Source: Epiperipatus broadwayi (lineage: Eukaryota; Onychophora; Udeonychophora; Euonychophora; Peripatidae). Taken from it: a stretch of DNA of 64,000 nt. This document shows, piece by piece, positions 1 to 11,603 of the stretch. A program made the position numbers and the translations under genes. Numbering within the stretch: position 1 is the first letter of the stretch; every line of letters starts with the position of its first letter. The stretch lies in NCBI GenBank assembly GCA_028023455.1, contig JAQFVV010000511.1, forward strand, positions 382,384 to 446,383, read 5' to 3'. Below the pieces are notes generated by a model. The model saw nothing but the letters and a program-made list of their open reading frames with translations, was not told where the DNA came from and did no database searches.

Positions 1-84
1 CAAGTAAACCAAGTGTCAATAACACTAGGTTACAATATATATATATATAAAACAAAATAAATGTCCGCTAATATCAATAATACA

Positions 85-385
85 ATAACAAAACTTAAAT
101 ATATTCCAAACAACGGTAAACAATTTATAATACAATATAAATAAAAACTCAATAAAAACGCATAAAGAAATATTTTCGATTATATTCATAATCATTTTCA
201 ACTCAACTTTCAAAATGGAATCATCTATTACCATTCCATTATTATTATGATTCCATTTTGAAAGTTGAGTTGAAAATGATTATGAATATAATCGAAAATA
301 TTTCTTTATGAGTTTTTATTGAGTTTTTATTTATATTGTATTATAAATTGTTTACTGTTGTTTGGAATATATTTAAGTTTGTTAT
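85..385. repeat. Long near-perfect inverted repeat (fold-back element)
   Basis: The arms are about 85-224 and 247-385, roughly 140 bp each, separated by only about 22 bp. The right arm restores the left arm in reverse complement almost base for base; for example TTCCATTTTGAAAGTTGAG at 251-269 mirrors CTCAACTTTCAAAATGGAA at 202-220. No protein motif is present. Open frames on both strands here are mirror images of each other. It is most likely a MITE or fold-back element; its mobility is inferred only from its structure. Confidence 0.85.
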
Positions 386-580
386 ATATATATTATATAA
401 ATAGTTTTTGGCATGAGTTATAGAAAATGTGGAAAATATTAGCATACATTTAAAATTGAATAATAATTCAATTTATTTATTTTAAAAAGAAGGAAGAAAT
501 ATATTTTTTCATTCATTAGTAGCTAACTAACTTTACTTTTTATTATATTAATCAAAATTGAATAGGAATTGTGTGCATAT

Positions 581-710
581 ATATAATATAGGAGCGTACC
601 AATAGTTCAAACAAGCTCTTATTTAATAAGTGTGGTAAGAAAAAATATTTAAAATCTCTATCTAGAATAAGAGCTTGTTTGAGCTATTAGTATGCTCCCT
701 ATATTATATA
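581..710. repeat. Inverted-repeat MITE-like hairpin
   Basis: The arms 581-623 and 666-710 are inverted copies (CAAACAAGCTCTTATT against AATAAGAGCTTGTTTG) around a 42-bp A/T-rich spacer. The outer ends are simple TATA sequence, so the true boundary and any TA target duplication cannot be fixed. It is non-coding. Confidence 0.75.
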
Positions 711-1700
711 TTTGTAAATACAAGTTTTTTTAAAAGCAATGTCACATTATATATGATTTGCTTTATTAATTATATATATATATATATATCTTTCCCTCAT
801 TTCTTGATAGCAGAAATAACATTATTAATTATAAAATTGTTAATTATAAGACATTCATTTTAAAAAAATACTTTTAGTAGTATAATGCTTCAAATAATAT
901 ATGCTTTATGAAGATGTTTTAGCATAGAAATTTTCTGAATATACAATCACTAAAAGAAACTATCTTTTAATGTGCCACAGCAAGAAAGGTTTATTATTAT
1001 TTCAATGTAATCTTAAATCAATTTATGCAAAATCTTAGAGAACACTTTAATTATATAAGTCAAAAAATGGTTGTAGTTAAGTTCTTTCCTATATTTTATT
1101 TCTTATCTTAGCATTGGTTATAATAATCAGTTCGTTTTCATTGCATCATTTTTATACTGAACCAAGTGCTATTTTAATGTGTTACTTGATAGTACTAAAT
1201 ACTGATGTGTGCTATTCACATACTGTATAACAATAACTAAAGTTAAATAAAAATAGGGGTAACAGTTATACCTTGATTTTAATAAACATGAACAAAAATA
1301 AAATGTTTTCAAGTCAGCTTTATTCTAACAGTTTTAAAAAAAACTTTAAAGTAAATGGCGTTATACTATTTATATATTTTTTTAATTAAAACAACTTTTA
1401 AAAAATGTTATTAGATAAATAGATGAATTGCGAATTAAATTATCATAAACATTGCATTAGTTAAGATAACTTTCACAATTTTTACTTCAAAAAATGCCTG
1501 CTTTGCTACACAAAAACTTTTCAGAAAATAAAATACATTTAAAAAAATAATTTACATAAATGCACTCAAAAGTAAAAAATAAATTTACTTTAGCTTTCAC
1601 AAATAAAAATGTGTAGTGCTCATGTTTAGAAACCTTCTTAGTTATACTCTACAGAAATAGAAATTTAGATTCTAGACAATTTTAACAAGCCATATATGAA
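711..1700. other. Unassigned AT-rich DNA
   Basis: I see no coding, tRNA-like or inverted-repeat structure beyond short A/T runs. The only open frame (675-863) is formed by TATA-rich sequence. Confidence 0.6.
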
Positions 1701-1709
1701 TTAAACTAT

Positions 1710-2315
1710 TAAACACCACATGATTACCATTCTTTATAGTTACACAAGTTGTTTTTCACAGAGGCAAAACTCTTCATACAGTAACATCACTCAGTGCAAG
1801 CCAGAGTAATCATTGTACAAGTGGCGCTACTGTACAAAGAGTTTTGCCTCTATGAAAACAGCTTGTGTAAACATAAAGAATGGTGATCATGTGATGTCTG
1901 ATGGTTTAATACCAATCCTTCCCAATAAGATTATGGTGACTGTAGTTATTAAAGAACCAAAGACAACAAAAAGTATGATTGCTGAACTGAGTTCAGATCT
2001 ATACAACTATGCAAGCTAATGAGATTAACTTGAAAACATTATTGTGTTTTCATTTTGGACTCAAAGTTTTATAGTTAGCTAATAAGGTAAAACTGATAGC
2101 TGGAGGGTTGCATTAGATCCTAAGATCTAGGTGCAGTGCTCTCAGATCCAAGACTTCTCACTGGTGAAAGCCACAAGCTCTAGTAGAAACTAGTCTGGGG
2201 GTATTGGATGAGTAGGCACTAAATAGAGATTTTATACACAAACCTTCCTGCATTCATTGATTGTTCTGGTTTGCACTGAGTGGCACTACTGTATGGAGAG
2301 TTTTGCCATAAATGA
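1710..2315. repeat. Family A interspersed repeat with inverted termini
   Basis: The left terminus at about 1763 (GGCAAAACTCTTCATACAGT) is repeated inverted at about 2285-2307 (ACTGTATGGAGAGTTTTGCC). Next to each lies the motif CACTCAGTGCAAGCCAGAG or its complement. At the left end a second hairpin (arms about 1710-1792 and 1828-1905, both carrying the CACATGATCACC motif or its complement) makes the copy partly head-to-head. The middle holds family A landmarks: TAGATCTTAGGATC-type sequence at about 2115-2135 (inverted), the complement of CCCCAGACTAGTTTCTA and the complement of CCTACTCATCC. Relatives lie near 21.7, 22.9, 35.4, 44.3, 46.1, 46.5, 58.1 and 61.2 kb. The family is non-coding and probably a non-autonomous DNA element. 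Confidence 0.75.
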
Positions 2316-2880
2316 ATTGTGATAATTTGCACATCAGATTCCAAAGAATCAATTAAATAAACTTGCAATTAATACCCTCACTTTTGTACCAAAGTCAATT
2401 TACTTATTAGATAAAAAAAAATTCTTTATGTCATTTTTTTATCTGACAAATAGATTAGCACTGATGCAAGAAAATGGACTTTAATTCAAGTTTATTTAAA
2501 TAATTCATTAGGAATCTAAATTGTGAATTATTACCATAATATTTTGAACTTAGTTGTTTTGTTACTAAGTCTACAGAATTTTTTTTTTCAATTATGTGGC
2601 AGCAAAACAATGAGGAATATTATGTTTAAAATATTAAATTGTTATATTTTCTTGATAAGAAGCCCCATAAAAAGTGTTAGAAAGTAGAACTAAGACTGTT
2701 TCTAAACACGAGTGCCCACACTTTTATTTGTGAAAGTTGCATAAAGTTTATTTTTTACTTTTTAGTGCATTCATATAAATAAAAGCATTTCTTTAATAAA
2801 TGTAGTCTCTATTTTTTAATTTATATATATGTAAAACACTGAATTATCAAAATCAGTTATAATGGATCATTCCATTTTAA
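2316..2880. other. Unassigned AT-rich DNA
   Basis: No motif is recognised. Short near-duplications of the phrases ATTTACTT and GCACTGATGCA are too degenerate to call. Confidence 0.55.
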
Positions 2881-2883
2881 ATA

Positions 2884-3057
2884 AAGTGGCTAACAGGTCT
2901 CTTTGGATATAATTGATGAGAGATTCTTGACTTCATTTAAGGAGAAGCCACAGTATGTCACATCACAAATGTTAGGTAAAGTGGTTAACAGGTTTCTCTG
3001 AGAGATTTTTGACTCTGTTTAAGGAGAAGTCACAGTGCATCACATCACATCAAAATA
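2884..3057 (+). mobile_element. Two tandem 3' tails of a LINE
   Basis: Two copies of a segment of about 85 bp (2884-2972 and 2977-3055) each run from a phrase like AAGTGGCTAACAGGTCTCT, through GACTTCATTTAAGGAGAAGC, to a pentamer-like tail (ATCACATCACATC). The same segment lies in reverse complement at 29005-29100, directly after the stop region of a LINE ORF2 end, and again at 39870-39945. They are therefore extreme 5'-truncated insertions of that LINE in plus orientation. Either two insertions occurred at one site or one insertion was duplicated. Confidence 0.8.
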
Positions 3058-3259
3058 AATGTTTTACTATTTTTTGCTAAAATTATTTGCAAACTTCAAA
3101 AAAATGTAGGATTTCAAATGTGTGCAAAGTTTCAACTAGATCACAAATTGGATCAAAATTAAATAAAATTTGATCCAGACAAAGCTAAATAAAAGTATTT
3201 AAAAAAAAAAAACTTCTTTTATTTTAAAGGTTTTAAATTCATTGAGGTTGAGTAAAAAG

Positions 3260-3281
3260 GATATATATATATATATATATT
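3260..3281. repeat. (AT)n microsatellite
   Basis: A run of alternating AT directly abuts the family B copy that follows. Confidence 0.9.
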
Positions 3282-3284
3282 ATT

Positions 3285-3440
3285 GATGAATTATGAGTGC
3301 TGGTTCAGCACGAAATACATGAATTGGTGATTATTTACCTTTTCTACATGTGTATGGTCATATGTATCGGTGGTATGAGGTAGTGTGGATAGTTGAAGGG
3401 TGCTTGAAAGTCTGTGTTAAAATCCCCTATATTTATATTA
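3285..3440 (+). repeat. Family B repeat, terminal fragment
   Basis: It reads from a GAGTGCTGGTTCAGCACGAA core through GATTATTTACCTTTTCTACA and GTGTGGATAGTTGAAGGGTG to a CCCCTATATTTATA end. These landmarks occur in the same order in the complete family B copy at 6159-6581, right half. The left half of the element is missing. Confidence 0.8.
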
Positions 3441-3705
3441 TTTTTATAATTTTATTATTATGATAAATTAGAAACATATATTGAAAAAAAAAATTATCTT
3501 ACAATAATCATCTTTTTTTTTCCATGTAAATTTTATGTTTTATCTGTTTCCTCCAGATATATCCTATTATTTATTAATATTCTACAGTTATTAAATTTAT
3601 GATGAAATCATTTTATGTTGAAATATTTTTTGCACATAAACATATGCTTAACATTTTAAAACTAGTTCCAGAATCATACCTTTTCATATATATATATGTA
3701 TAACA

Positions 3706-3906
3706 ATAAATATAATAAATATAATGATAATTAACTATTATAAACATATTCTCAATCTACAGAAGTACTTTCGGTTAACTTAACTCTTTCAACTGCCATT
3801 ATGTCTTTTGAATATAACAGCAGTTGAGGATGGCTAAGGAATTAACCTAAAATACTTCTGTGGATTGAAAGATTGTATATAATAGTTAATTACTATTATA
3901 TTTATT
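3706..3906. repeat. Inverted-repeat MITE
   Basis: The arms at about 3706-3781 and 3838-3906 are inverted (AATCTACAGAAGTACTT against AATACTTCTGTGGATTG), and the outer parts pair through ATAATTAACTATTATA-type sequence. The spacer of about 55 bp contains a smaller pairing pair, CAACTGCCAT and GCAGTTGAGGATGGC. There is no coding signal. Confidence 0.75.
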
Positions 3907-4550
3907 ATTTTTATTGCTATTACAATAGTTTTTTAATTAATAGACATTTTATTTGTATTATATATATATGTGTATGTATTAATTAGTTTACATATTTTTC
4001 AGATGTAATTATTGTAAATATAATGAAAATTTCCATATATTTATCTGGTTAAACTTTATCTATGATATAATTAGGCAAATAACCAATTAAAACTGACAAT
4101 TGCAAATTAAAATTACACCTTTAAACTATTATTAGATGTCATTTATCCAAGTAAATACACAGAAGTTAAAAAATATATATATAAAAATACACATAAGTTC
4201 CTATTATACTTTTAATATATATAAACATCAAAGGTATTATTTCTGTTATAAAAAAAAAATAACTAACCAATAATGTCAGAAATCTCATCTGGAGTATCCT
4301 CTTTTTTATTTTAATTTTTGTGCAGTTCATGAAATCTACTATAAAAAAATTTTTAGAGGTTCTTTTAATATTATCTGTAATGTTCTGTTTGTAAGAAATA
4401 TGTACTTGAGTTTTTATTTAAGATTAACATTTATCTAACCGCCCATGGAAAAAGTAATTTAATTTTCATTCATTCATTAAAATAAATTTTTTAAATGTTA
4501 TGAATCAGTACTGACTACGCCCTATCAAATGATCACGGGTCTGTTTTTTT
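3907..4550. other. Unassigned AT-rich DNA
   Basis: Contains only A/T runs, a short TATATATATG tract and a poly-T at about 4540-4557 that directly precedes a tRNA-like SINE head. Confidence 0.55.
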
Positions 4551-4555
4551 TTTTT

Positions 4556-4635
4556 TTGCTCTGAGCAATTAGCTCAGAGGTAAAAATGGCTAGTTTCTGA
4601 GCTTCAGATTTCTGGATCGATTCCCAAATGAGGAA
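4556..4635 (+). repeat. tRNA-derived SINE head (A and B boxes)
   Basis: An A-box-like TAGCTCAGAGG near 4570 and a B-box-like GGATCGATTCC near 4614 are spaced as in a tRNA gene, giving an internal RNA polymerase III promoter. The acceptor ends do not pair and no good anticodon arm folds by eye, so it is a SINE or tRNA pseudogene rather than a working tRNA. The downstream sequence is A/T-rich. Confidence 0.6.
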
Positions 4636-4840
4636 TTAAATGATCCTCAGGCTGTTGGCTTTCTTTGCTACTCAAAATTAAAAAGCTTTAATAAATTATG
4701 ATCAATAAAAATTAAAGGTTTTCGTTTCCCAATAATGTTTTAAATAGGCATGATAAATAAATGCTATCTAGTTATTTTTAACTCTAGGATAAAACAAAGA
4801 AACCTCCTAACAAACCTCTTCATTCAGCAGTTGATTAGCC

Positions 4841-5023
4841 TTGAAAATAGTTTTCCTCTTCACTGTTCCTCTGCAAAGGGATATTGAAGAAGCCTTTAAC
4901 CCTGAAGTGGCTTTTAAATTCTATTTTATCTTTTTATCTTTAATAAAAATAATTGATACTGAAAGCGGCGCGCAAAGGCATGGTTTGGCAGCTGCTATCC
5001 GACTAAAGAAAAATGAAAAATAA
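4841..5023 (+). other. Unassigned short open frame with CpG-containing 3' part
   Basis: A 60-codon open frame ends in a GC-richer stretch (GGCGCGCAAAGGCATGG near 4965-4985), unlike its surroundings. No family is recognised, and there is no convincing splice context. It may be part of the unit that continues into the 5145-5265 repeat. Low support as a gene. Confidence 0.15.
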
Positions 5024-5144
5024 AAACTGCACTCAATGGAAATAAATTTGCCAATATACATTTAACGACTGTTTACCTATGGGTAGTAAATTAAGTAAGT
5101 GCGGAACTCATTTTTATTGATATGTTAGAATAATAATAGAATGA

Positions 5145-5265
5145 TTAATTGCTCGGGAGTTTATTTGAAATCCGAGCGCCGAAATTAATAGAACTGGACT
5201 CACTATCCATGAGCCATAAGCTTCACAGTCTGCCATTCTATTGGTGCACGAAACCACACAGTGTG
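5145..5265 (+). repeat. SINE-like repeat (TGCTCGGGAG family)
   Basis: The unit runs from TTGCTCGGGAGTTTAT through ATCCATGAGCC and AGTCTGCC to a CACGAAACCACACAG end. Diverged relatives with the same order of landmarks lie at about 16775-16865, 20398-20525, 28010-28135, 45825-45945 and 59800-59930, and an inverted head at 59285-59365. The copies keep the phrase 'GAGCTTCA...TCTGCC...ATTG.ACTAAA..ATGCAGG'. Non-coding; the mechanism of spread is not visible. Confidence 0.6.
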
Positions 5266-5444
5266 TTAATTAGCTACATTGAATAACTGTATATGGATGG
5301 AAAATTTTTAAACATAAGCAGAATACCATTGTGATTGGGGGAGGGGGCTATTTTACTAGAAAGTATTTACTATTATTTTGTTTTCATCATTTGAATATTT
5401 AATGTAAAAATTGAATTTGTTAGTGTTGTAATGTTTATTATAAT

Positions 5445-5790
5445 TAAACAGATTTGAACTCGGTATTTTCAATATATTTATTCTCCATTCCACCCCAAAC
5501 AATCGATACACATGACCACATATATATGAAAAAGAAACAACTGCCAGTAGATGTATTTTGTGCAGAACCAGCACTCATCAGTTGGGCCAGATCCTAATAA
5601 ATCGCCCACACATATATACAATCAGTGCTCAGTTTGTATTAAGATACCATTTTCACAAATTTTAATGGGCACGTTTCAATCGTCTCACCCTTCCAACTAT
5701 GCAACCACTCATTTTATTGAAAAATCAAAGATGGAACACTCAAAGCCCTTATTGGATTTGATATTGTTAGTCGTACAATAATAAAATTGC
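5445..5790 (-). repeat. Family B repeat
   Basis: Holds the family B core: GCAGAACCAGCACTCATCAG near 5561, then CACACATATATACAATCAGT, TAAGATACCATTTTCAC, ATGGGCACGTTTCAATC and TTCCAACTATGCAACC. The left end with GATTTGAACTCGG is present at about 5450. The right terminal inverted repeat is missing or degenerate. The open frame 5551-5781 lies wholly inside the repeat. Confidence 0.75.
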
Positions 5791-6158
5791 TCACTTAAAA
5801 AATCATGGTTAATGGCAAACTATAAAATACTTAATACTTGATTACAGAATGTTAATTATTTCAATCTGCTTTGATGTGAATGACAATTTAAAATTACATA
5901 TTTACAATTAAAAGAAATATCTGTGTTATATATCATCGACAATTATAGCCATTTTAACTCCAAACCAAAAAAAAAAAAAGAAAGACAAAAAAAAATAAAA
6001 GATTAAATAAATTTTGTGCCAATTATTTAAAACAATCTATTACATCATAAACACATCCACATATACTATATTTTATTCACTTAGTCCATTTTATATCTTG
6101 TTATATTGTTATAAGATTTGAAATACAGGCATTCTTATACCTAGAACTTAATTGTAAA
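5791..6158. other. Unassigned AT-rich DNA
   Basis: Only A-runs (about 5970-6000) and unremarkable sequence between two family B copies. Confidence 0.55.
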
Positions 6159-6581
6159 TATAGGGGATTTGAACTCAGACTTTCAAGCAACTTTCAACTA
6201 TCCACACGCTCTCATACTACTGATACACATGATCACACACTTGTAGAAAAGATAAATAATCACCAATATATGTATTTCGTGCTGAACCAGCAGTCATCAG
6301 TTGGTCCAGATTATCATCTCCCACACACATATATAATCAGTGCTCAGTTTGTATTAAGATAATCTTTATACTTTAATGGACAAGCTTCAATCTACTCCAA
6401 CTTCCAACTCTTCAGCCATCCATATCATTAAAAATCTGATGATAGAATGCCCAAATCCCATGCTGATGTTAATATTGTTATTTATCTTTTCTGCATGTGT
6501 ATGGTCATGTGTATCAGTAGTATGAGGTAGTGTGGATAGTTGAAGGTTGAGCATGAAGGTCTGAGTTCAAATCCCTTATAA
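6159..6581. mobile_element. Family B MITE, near-complete copy
   Basis: The left end (TATAGGGGATTTGAACTCAG at about 6159) and the right end (CTGAGTTCAAATCCCTTATA at about 6561-6580) are inverted repeats that extend inward for about 100 bp each, through GTAGAAAAGATAAATAA and its complement near 6480. The interior carries GCTGAACCAGCAGTCATCAG and a T/C-rich stretch ending in CCAAATCCCATGCTGATG. Length is about 420 bp, with no open frame of any family. This copy is used as the reference for the others. Confidence 0.85.
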
Positions 6582-6649
6582 TTATTCTGTTATAAAATTT
6601 TGTAGCAAACTTATCTTTTATAAGTGTATTAAATAATTGCCTCCATACA

Positions 6650-6925
6650 TTCTTTTGAAATCATATGAATAAAGATACAATAAAGGACAAATGACTCTGT
6701 AGATGCAATTCATGCTGAACAAGCATTCATCAATTACCCCATGACACCTCCTCTCATAGATATCTTTATTCTATGTACAAGATTTATCAATAGTAAATTG
6801 TTACATTTTGATTTACAAGTGTCAAAACTTACTCCACTCACAACTTTGACACCATCCACTCTAGATCACACAGTAATGATTGTCACTAATCATTTATTAG
6901 ACTAGAGATTGTTTAACTGACATTT
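6650..6925 (+). repeat. Family C repeat, partial
   Basis: Shares GCTGAACAAGCATTCATC near 6713, TAGATATCTTTATTCTATG near 6757, ACTCCACTCACAACTTTGAC near 6830 and CATTTATTAGACTAGAGATT near 6889 with the long palindromic copy at 56640-57625. It represents roughly one arm of that element. Confidence 0.65.
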
Positions 6926-7298
6926 TGCCTAAATTTTAGTTCTTCGTTCTAATCTAGTCTTAGATATCCTTCCACTGAAAGCCATCACTTTTGTATCTCC
7001 ATATATGTCTTCAAGATAAACCTTAAAATGAAATCTGCTTCTGCAACCAAACCCACACTCAATTTCATTACAAAATAGAAAATTACTTTTTAGGAAGTTA
7101 TATGGCTCTCCTATTTGTTTTACAGTAAATTCAAAACAAAAAAGCTTTATCGGGTATTAGAACAAGTAGATTAGCTCAGAGTCATCAATATTAATTGATA
7201 GTTACATAGAAATACCACTGATAAACATATCTGTAGTTATTTATTCTTAATATTTTTTTTGTTTTCATCATATATGTTTATATGAAGAGGAAGGGGAA
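6926..7298. other. Unassigned AT-rich DNA
   Basis: Flanks the large microsatellite; nothing recognisable. Confidence 0.5.
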
Positions 7299-7628
<330 letters not shown>

Positions 7629-7749
7629 TTTCCAATATCTCCTAGCTCTCTTGAGGTGTGAATGTTGTCCATGAAATGCATACATAGTAAAAGAGTGGAT
7701 TGACTTTCTGCACTGATGCTACATTGTGATGTGTAACATACAGGCTTTA

Positions 7750-7835
7750 TATACCAAGTGTACCAGTGGTATGAGAGAGTGTGGAGAGTTGAGAGTTATG
7801 TGAAAGTCTGAGCTCAAAATACCCTATATATTACA
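7750..7835 (+). repeat. Family B terminal fragment
   Basis: TACCAGTGGTATGAGAGAGT, GTGGAGAGTTGAGAG and GAAAGTCTGAGCTCAAAAT match the right terminus of the 6159-6581 element. The core and left half are absent. Confidence 0.65.
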
Positions 7836-9512
7836 TTATTGATATGGTGGAGTTCAGAAGAAGAAGATGCTATTAAAAACAAAAAACCTGGAATATATAT
7901 AATATTGAAAAAAAAAAGTGAATGGTGTCTTAAAAGAAGCAAACTAATTAAAATAAAAACAAACACATTACATTATTGAATGAGGAAATATTAAGTGGAG
8001 CAAAGCAAATATCATTTTATGGATAAGGAAAATAGTATAGGTTAGACTATTGGAATAAGAAAGTAATGGGCAAAAGTATTTGAGAAATATCTTTGTTTAG
8101 CAATAAGAAATTTGTGGCTACAGTTATTCTAGGTGTATGTGCTTAGAATATTTTAAGATAATCATATCATAATTAATCTTATCAGTCAGGAAATTGGTAT
8201 TTTAACATTTTTATCTAAAATATTAGAAAAGTGCAAAACTTGTATCTGCAAATTGAATAGTGTTCTTTCTTCACTCTTTGATGAGTTGGAGAGATTTTTG
8301 GTAGTGGATTATTTCTATTTTACTATGTTACATATGTAGGTGTAACAATATTTTTCATTTATTCTTTTTATATACTTAATTTGAGAAGGCAGAATTTATT
8401 AATAAACTATTGTTTGTAAATTTTAAAGTTAATTCTTAGTCTATCTTCAGAGTAAAGGAAATATTCTCCATGGCAGACTTTCCCCCCTAATCAGCACTCA
8501 AAGAAGAAAATCCAAAATTTCTGTTTTAGTAATTGTAATAACCGATATTTCATTTCAGTTCGATTTTCAAAATATTTTTCTTTTTGAAACTTAATTTAAA
8601 TAATGGAACTGACCAAAATATTGTAATTTGTATCAAGAAAAAATCATTTGGTGGCGACTAGACTCAATTTTAGAGGGTTTTTTTACTTTAGTAATTTTTC
8701 TAATGTATATCTTTTAAAGTAATTTCGTCTGTCAGTTAAATTTGCTTTAACTTTTTTTAGTATTTTTTTTTTTTTAACTTGTTTAGTTTTTTTTTGTAAC
8801 CAATTACAATTTCAAATCTTCTATTAGAGTGAAAGAGGATTTGTATTTAAAAGAAAAGCAAGAAAATCTAAATGGTTGATATTATTATCTGTCTAAAAAT
8901 AACAAATTTGTTTTAAAAAATGAATGTAATTTAATTTTATATATATATATATCTGTGTGCAACAGCATATACAGACAGACATTTTGGCTGAATATTATGT
9001 TCCCTATATATACATTCTGATGTTAATTTTTTTATTTTATATAGAGCTCATTTGAGAACATTTCACTATCTCAGTTAAATATACAGATGACAAATGAAAT
9101 TATATATAAGGTAAAATGGACTGAATCATCATTTTATAAAAGAAATGCTAAAATCAAGTACACCTTTTGGGGGGGGGGGGTATTTAAGATTGTGAATAGA
9201 TATTTGGGGTAAATATGGTGCATTTTGTTCAATCAGGTTTCTTCAATTAATCGAGCGCCATCTGCCATGTCTCATTACTGTATTTTTTACTACATATTTT
9301 TAGCAAATCCTTATTCAAAATAATAAACACACAAATAATTATTAAACCTTTATTAAATCATAAATGATTACATTTCAAATATATGTATAATACTTTTCAT
9401 GTGGATCCATGATAATCTTCTCCTTGAATTAATAAATATATATTGAATTATATTTATTCTCTACTTGTAATTGTTTAATTGTTAAATATTTCCTTTGGAA
9501 AAAAAAAAGGTA
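7836..9512. other. Unassigned AT-rich DNA with homopolymers
   Basis: Holds an (AT)n tract at about 8938-8952 and a T4-G12 run at about 9166-9180, but no recognisable protein remnant or long inverted repeat. Confidence 0.5.
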
Positions 9513-9605
9513 TTTTTCCTGAATCTAAAAGTCCCAGGTTTGATTCTCATGCTAGTACAGCCATTAGTCAGGTCAGCCAGCCTTGAAGAAATGAGGTAAA
9601 TAATA
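9513..9605 (+). repeat. tRNA-related SINE fragment
   Basis: A B-box-like AGGTTTGATTCTC near 9536-9548 is followed by ATGCTAGTACAGCCATTAGT and a CAGCCAGCCTTGAAGAAATG phrase. The same order (GTTCGATTCCC, ATGCTAGTACTGACACTGGT, CAGCAACACCTGAAGAAA) occurs at 60130-60190, so this is one SINE family. The A box is not clear in this copy. Confidence 0.6.
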
Positions 9606-11600
9606 GGATTGAAATGTTTATATATACCTCTATAAAAGTTACACCAATTAATAATATTTAAGTGTAATCCCTTCAAGTTACTGACTATAATAATTTAAGG
9701 GATCTTTCTCATTCATTATTTGATAAATAACAATTGAAGTCTCACAATGTTTCTTTATAAAATCTATAGGTGTAGACAAAAGTAGATTCATTTTTGTTTG
9801 CTGTCATAATTTGGTGGTTAGTACTATGAAACCTAATATGTTATTTATCATATGGTGATCGAGAAGGATTATTGTCCTTAAATTATTATTTAATATTTAA
9901 TGTCATGAGGTTATAAAATTAATATTAACTTGGGGCTTTCTTATGATTATTAAAAATATAAACTTAATGTCACCGTCACAAAATTATTAAGTAAAATTAA
10001 ATTCACCTGTTTATAATTGCACAATATAATTTTATATTTGTGATTGTTATTATCTAAATTCATTTCTATATAAGATATTTAGATGCAGTTAAAATGAGAT
10101 TCACTTGTTTTCTATAATAATTTGAGCATTAATGTAAAAATTTGACTTTTGTTCTTTTTTTCTATAACCTGTGTAGTTCAACATTATCTTGTCAAATCAT
10201 GATATTTGAGTATCCCATTTTATGCATGCCAAAAACATGCTATACAGATATGTTGTAAATTAAATTCTTTTCCTTGAAAGTGAATGGAAGAACTAAGAAC
10301 AGAGTTTACCATTATTGGTACTTTTGTAATATTTATCACCTTTCTAACACATTTTGACCTAGTTTTTTAATACTTTAAAGCTTCATAATAATCTTACTTT
10401 CTGTCAATAACATATTACTGTTGCAAATTCAAACAATAAGCATCATTTGTTTCAGTGTGATTCTACTATATACTTTTTAGAGACAAAGCTTTTGACAATG
10501 AAAGCTCTCCGGTGACATCAGAGCTCGCATCCAAAAAATGATCCACTGCAGCAACCAATCCATGTAAAAATAGGAATCTTATTTTATGTAACGAAATAAC
10601 ATACATTACAAGCAGGGATGCACTCTATCTTCATTCACAAACAGTTATGCAAGTAAATTATAGCTAATTCAGTAGGTCATAGAATGCAATATGTTGACTT
10701 CCATAATGGATTCTTGATTAGTAGGACTGCAGGCAACTAAAGGTTAGGTAATGCATTATAGTCAGCCATTGCTGCAATTAACATGTCTATTATTTTATTT
10801 TCTATTGCTCTTTTATACAATGATGAAAGCCATGGATTCTATACCTAAAGAGTCTTTGATTTATCTCAACTGGAAAAGTTAAAAAAACTGTTTAATTAGA
10901 TGAGTGGGGTTGCTGTTCATCATATATTATTTTAGCATTAAATCAATGCCTCAATCATACAGTTATTCTTCATTTCACTGACAAAATATTTTCTGCTTTT
11001 TATTTTCTCCTTTCTCCTTTATAATATAAATGTATGAAACACTAATATTAATAGTAACAAATCACCAAACTTCTATCATTCACAATATGATAAGACAAGA
11101 ACATTTTACTTCAGTGCCACCTAGTGTAAGTTTGACTGATCAATTATTACCAGATGCATATAAAATCTCTGTCTTTAGGATAGGAATTTTAAATATTAAG
11201 ATTAGAGATTATTAAGCAAGTGTATAGCACTGTTTACTGAAACTCATGGAAAGCTGTTCTTGTTTTAAGCACCAATATTGTAATATATAATGTAGATAAC
11301 TTGTCATTGTTAATTTATAAAATCTGTATGTTCTTGTTGTAAATTATATTTTTGAAATGTATATATAGAAATAGCAATATATAGTTGACTACAGATTTAA
11401 GGCTTTTTTTTTTCAAATTTCATTCAATGAAGATGAAAACATTATTTACAATATAATTGTTTATAATTTGGAGATTTTGTGATTTTCGTCTCTTATTTTA
11501 TCCCCCAGCTAAAAGTAACTAATTATCCATTGTTCAACTAATAATTGTATAACTATCTAGATTTCACTATCTGAAAAAATAAATTCTGAGTTTATTTGGA
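9606..11600. other. Unassigned AT-rich DNA
   Basis: Includes a possible tRNA-like A-box fragment near 9811 (TTTGGTGGTTAGTAC) without a B box, and a CCACCTAGTGTAAGTTTGA phrase near 11119 that recurs in the hairpin at 30977-31055. The open frame 11030-11215 has no recognisable domain. Confidence 0.45.
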
Positions 11601-11603
11601 AAT

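Noticed and set aside
1813-2019. 68-codon plus-strand frame
   Set aside because: Lies entirely inside a family A repeat that is interrupted in all other copies.
4556-4635. Functional tRNA gene
   Set aside because: A and B boxes are present but the acceptor and T stems do not pair by eye and no clear anticodon loop is formed.
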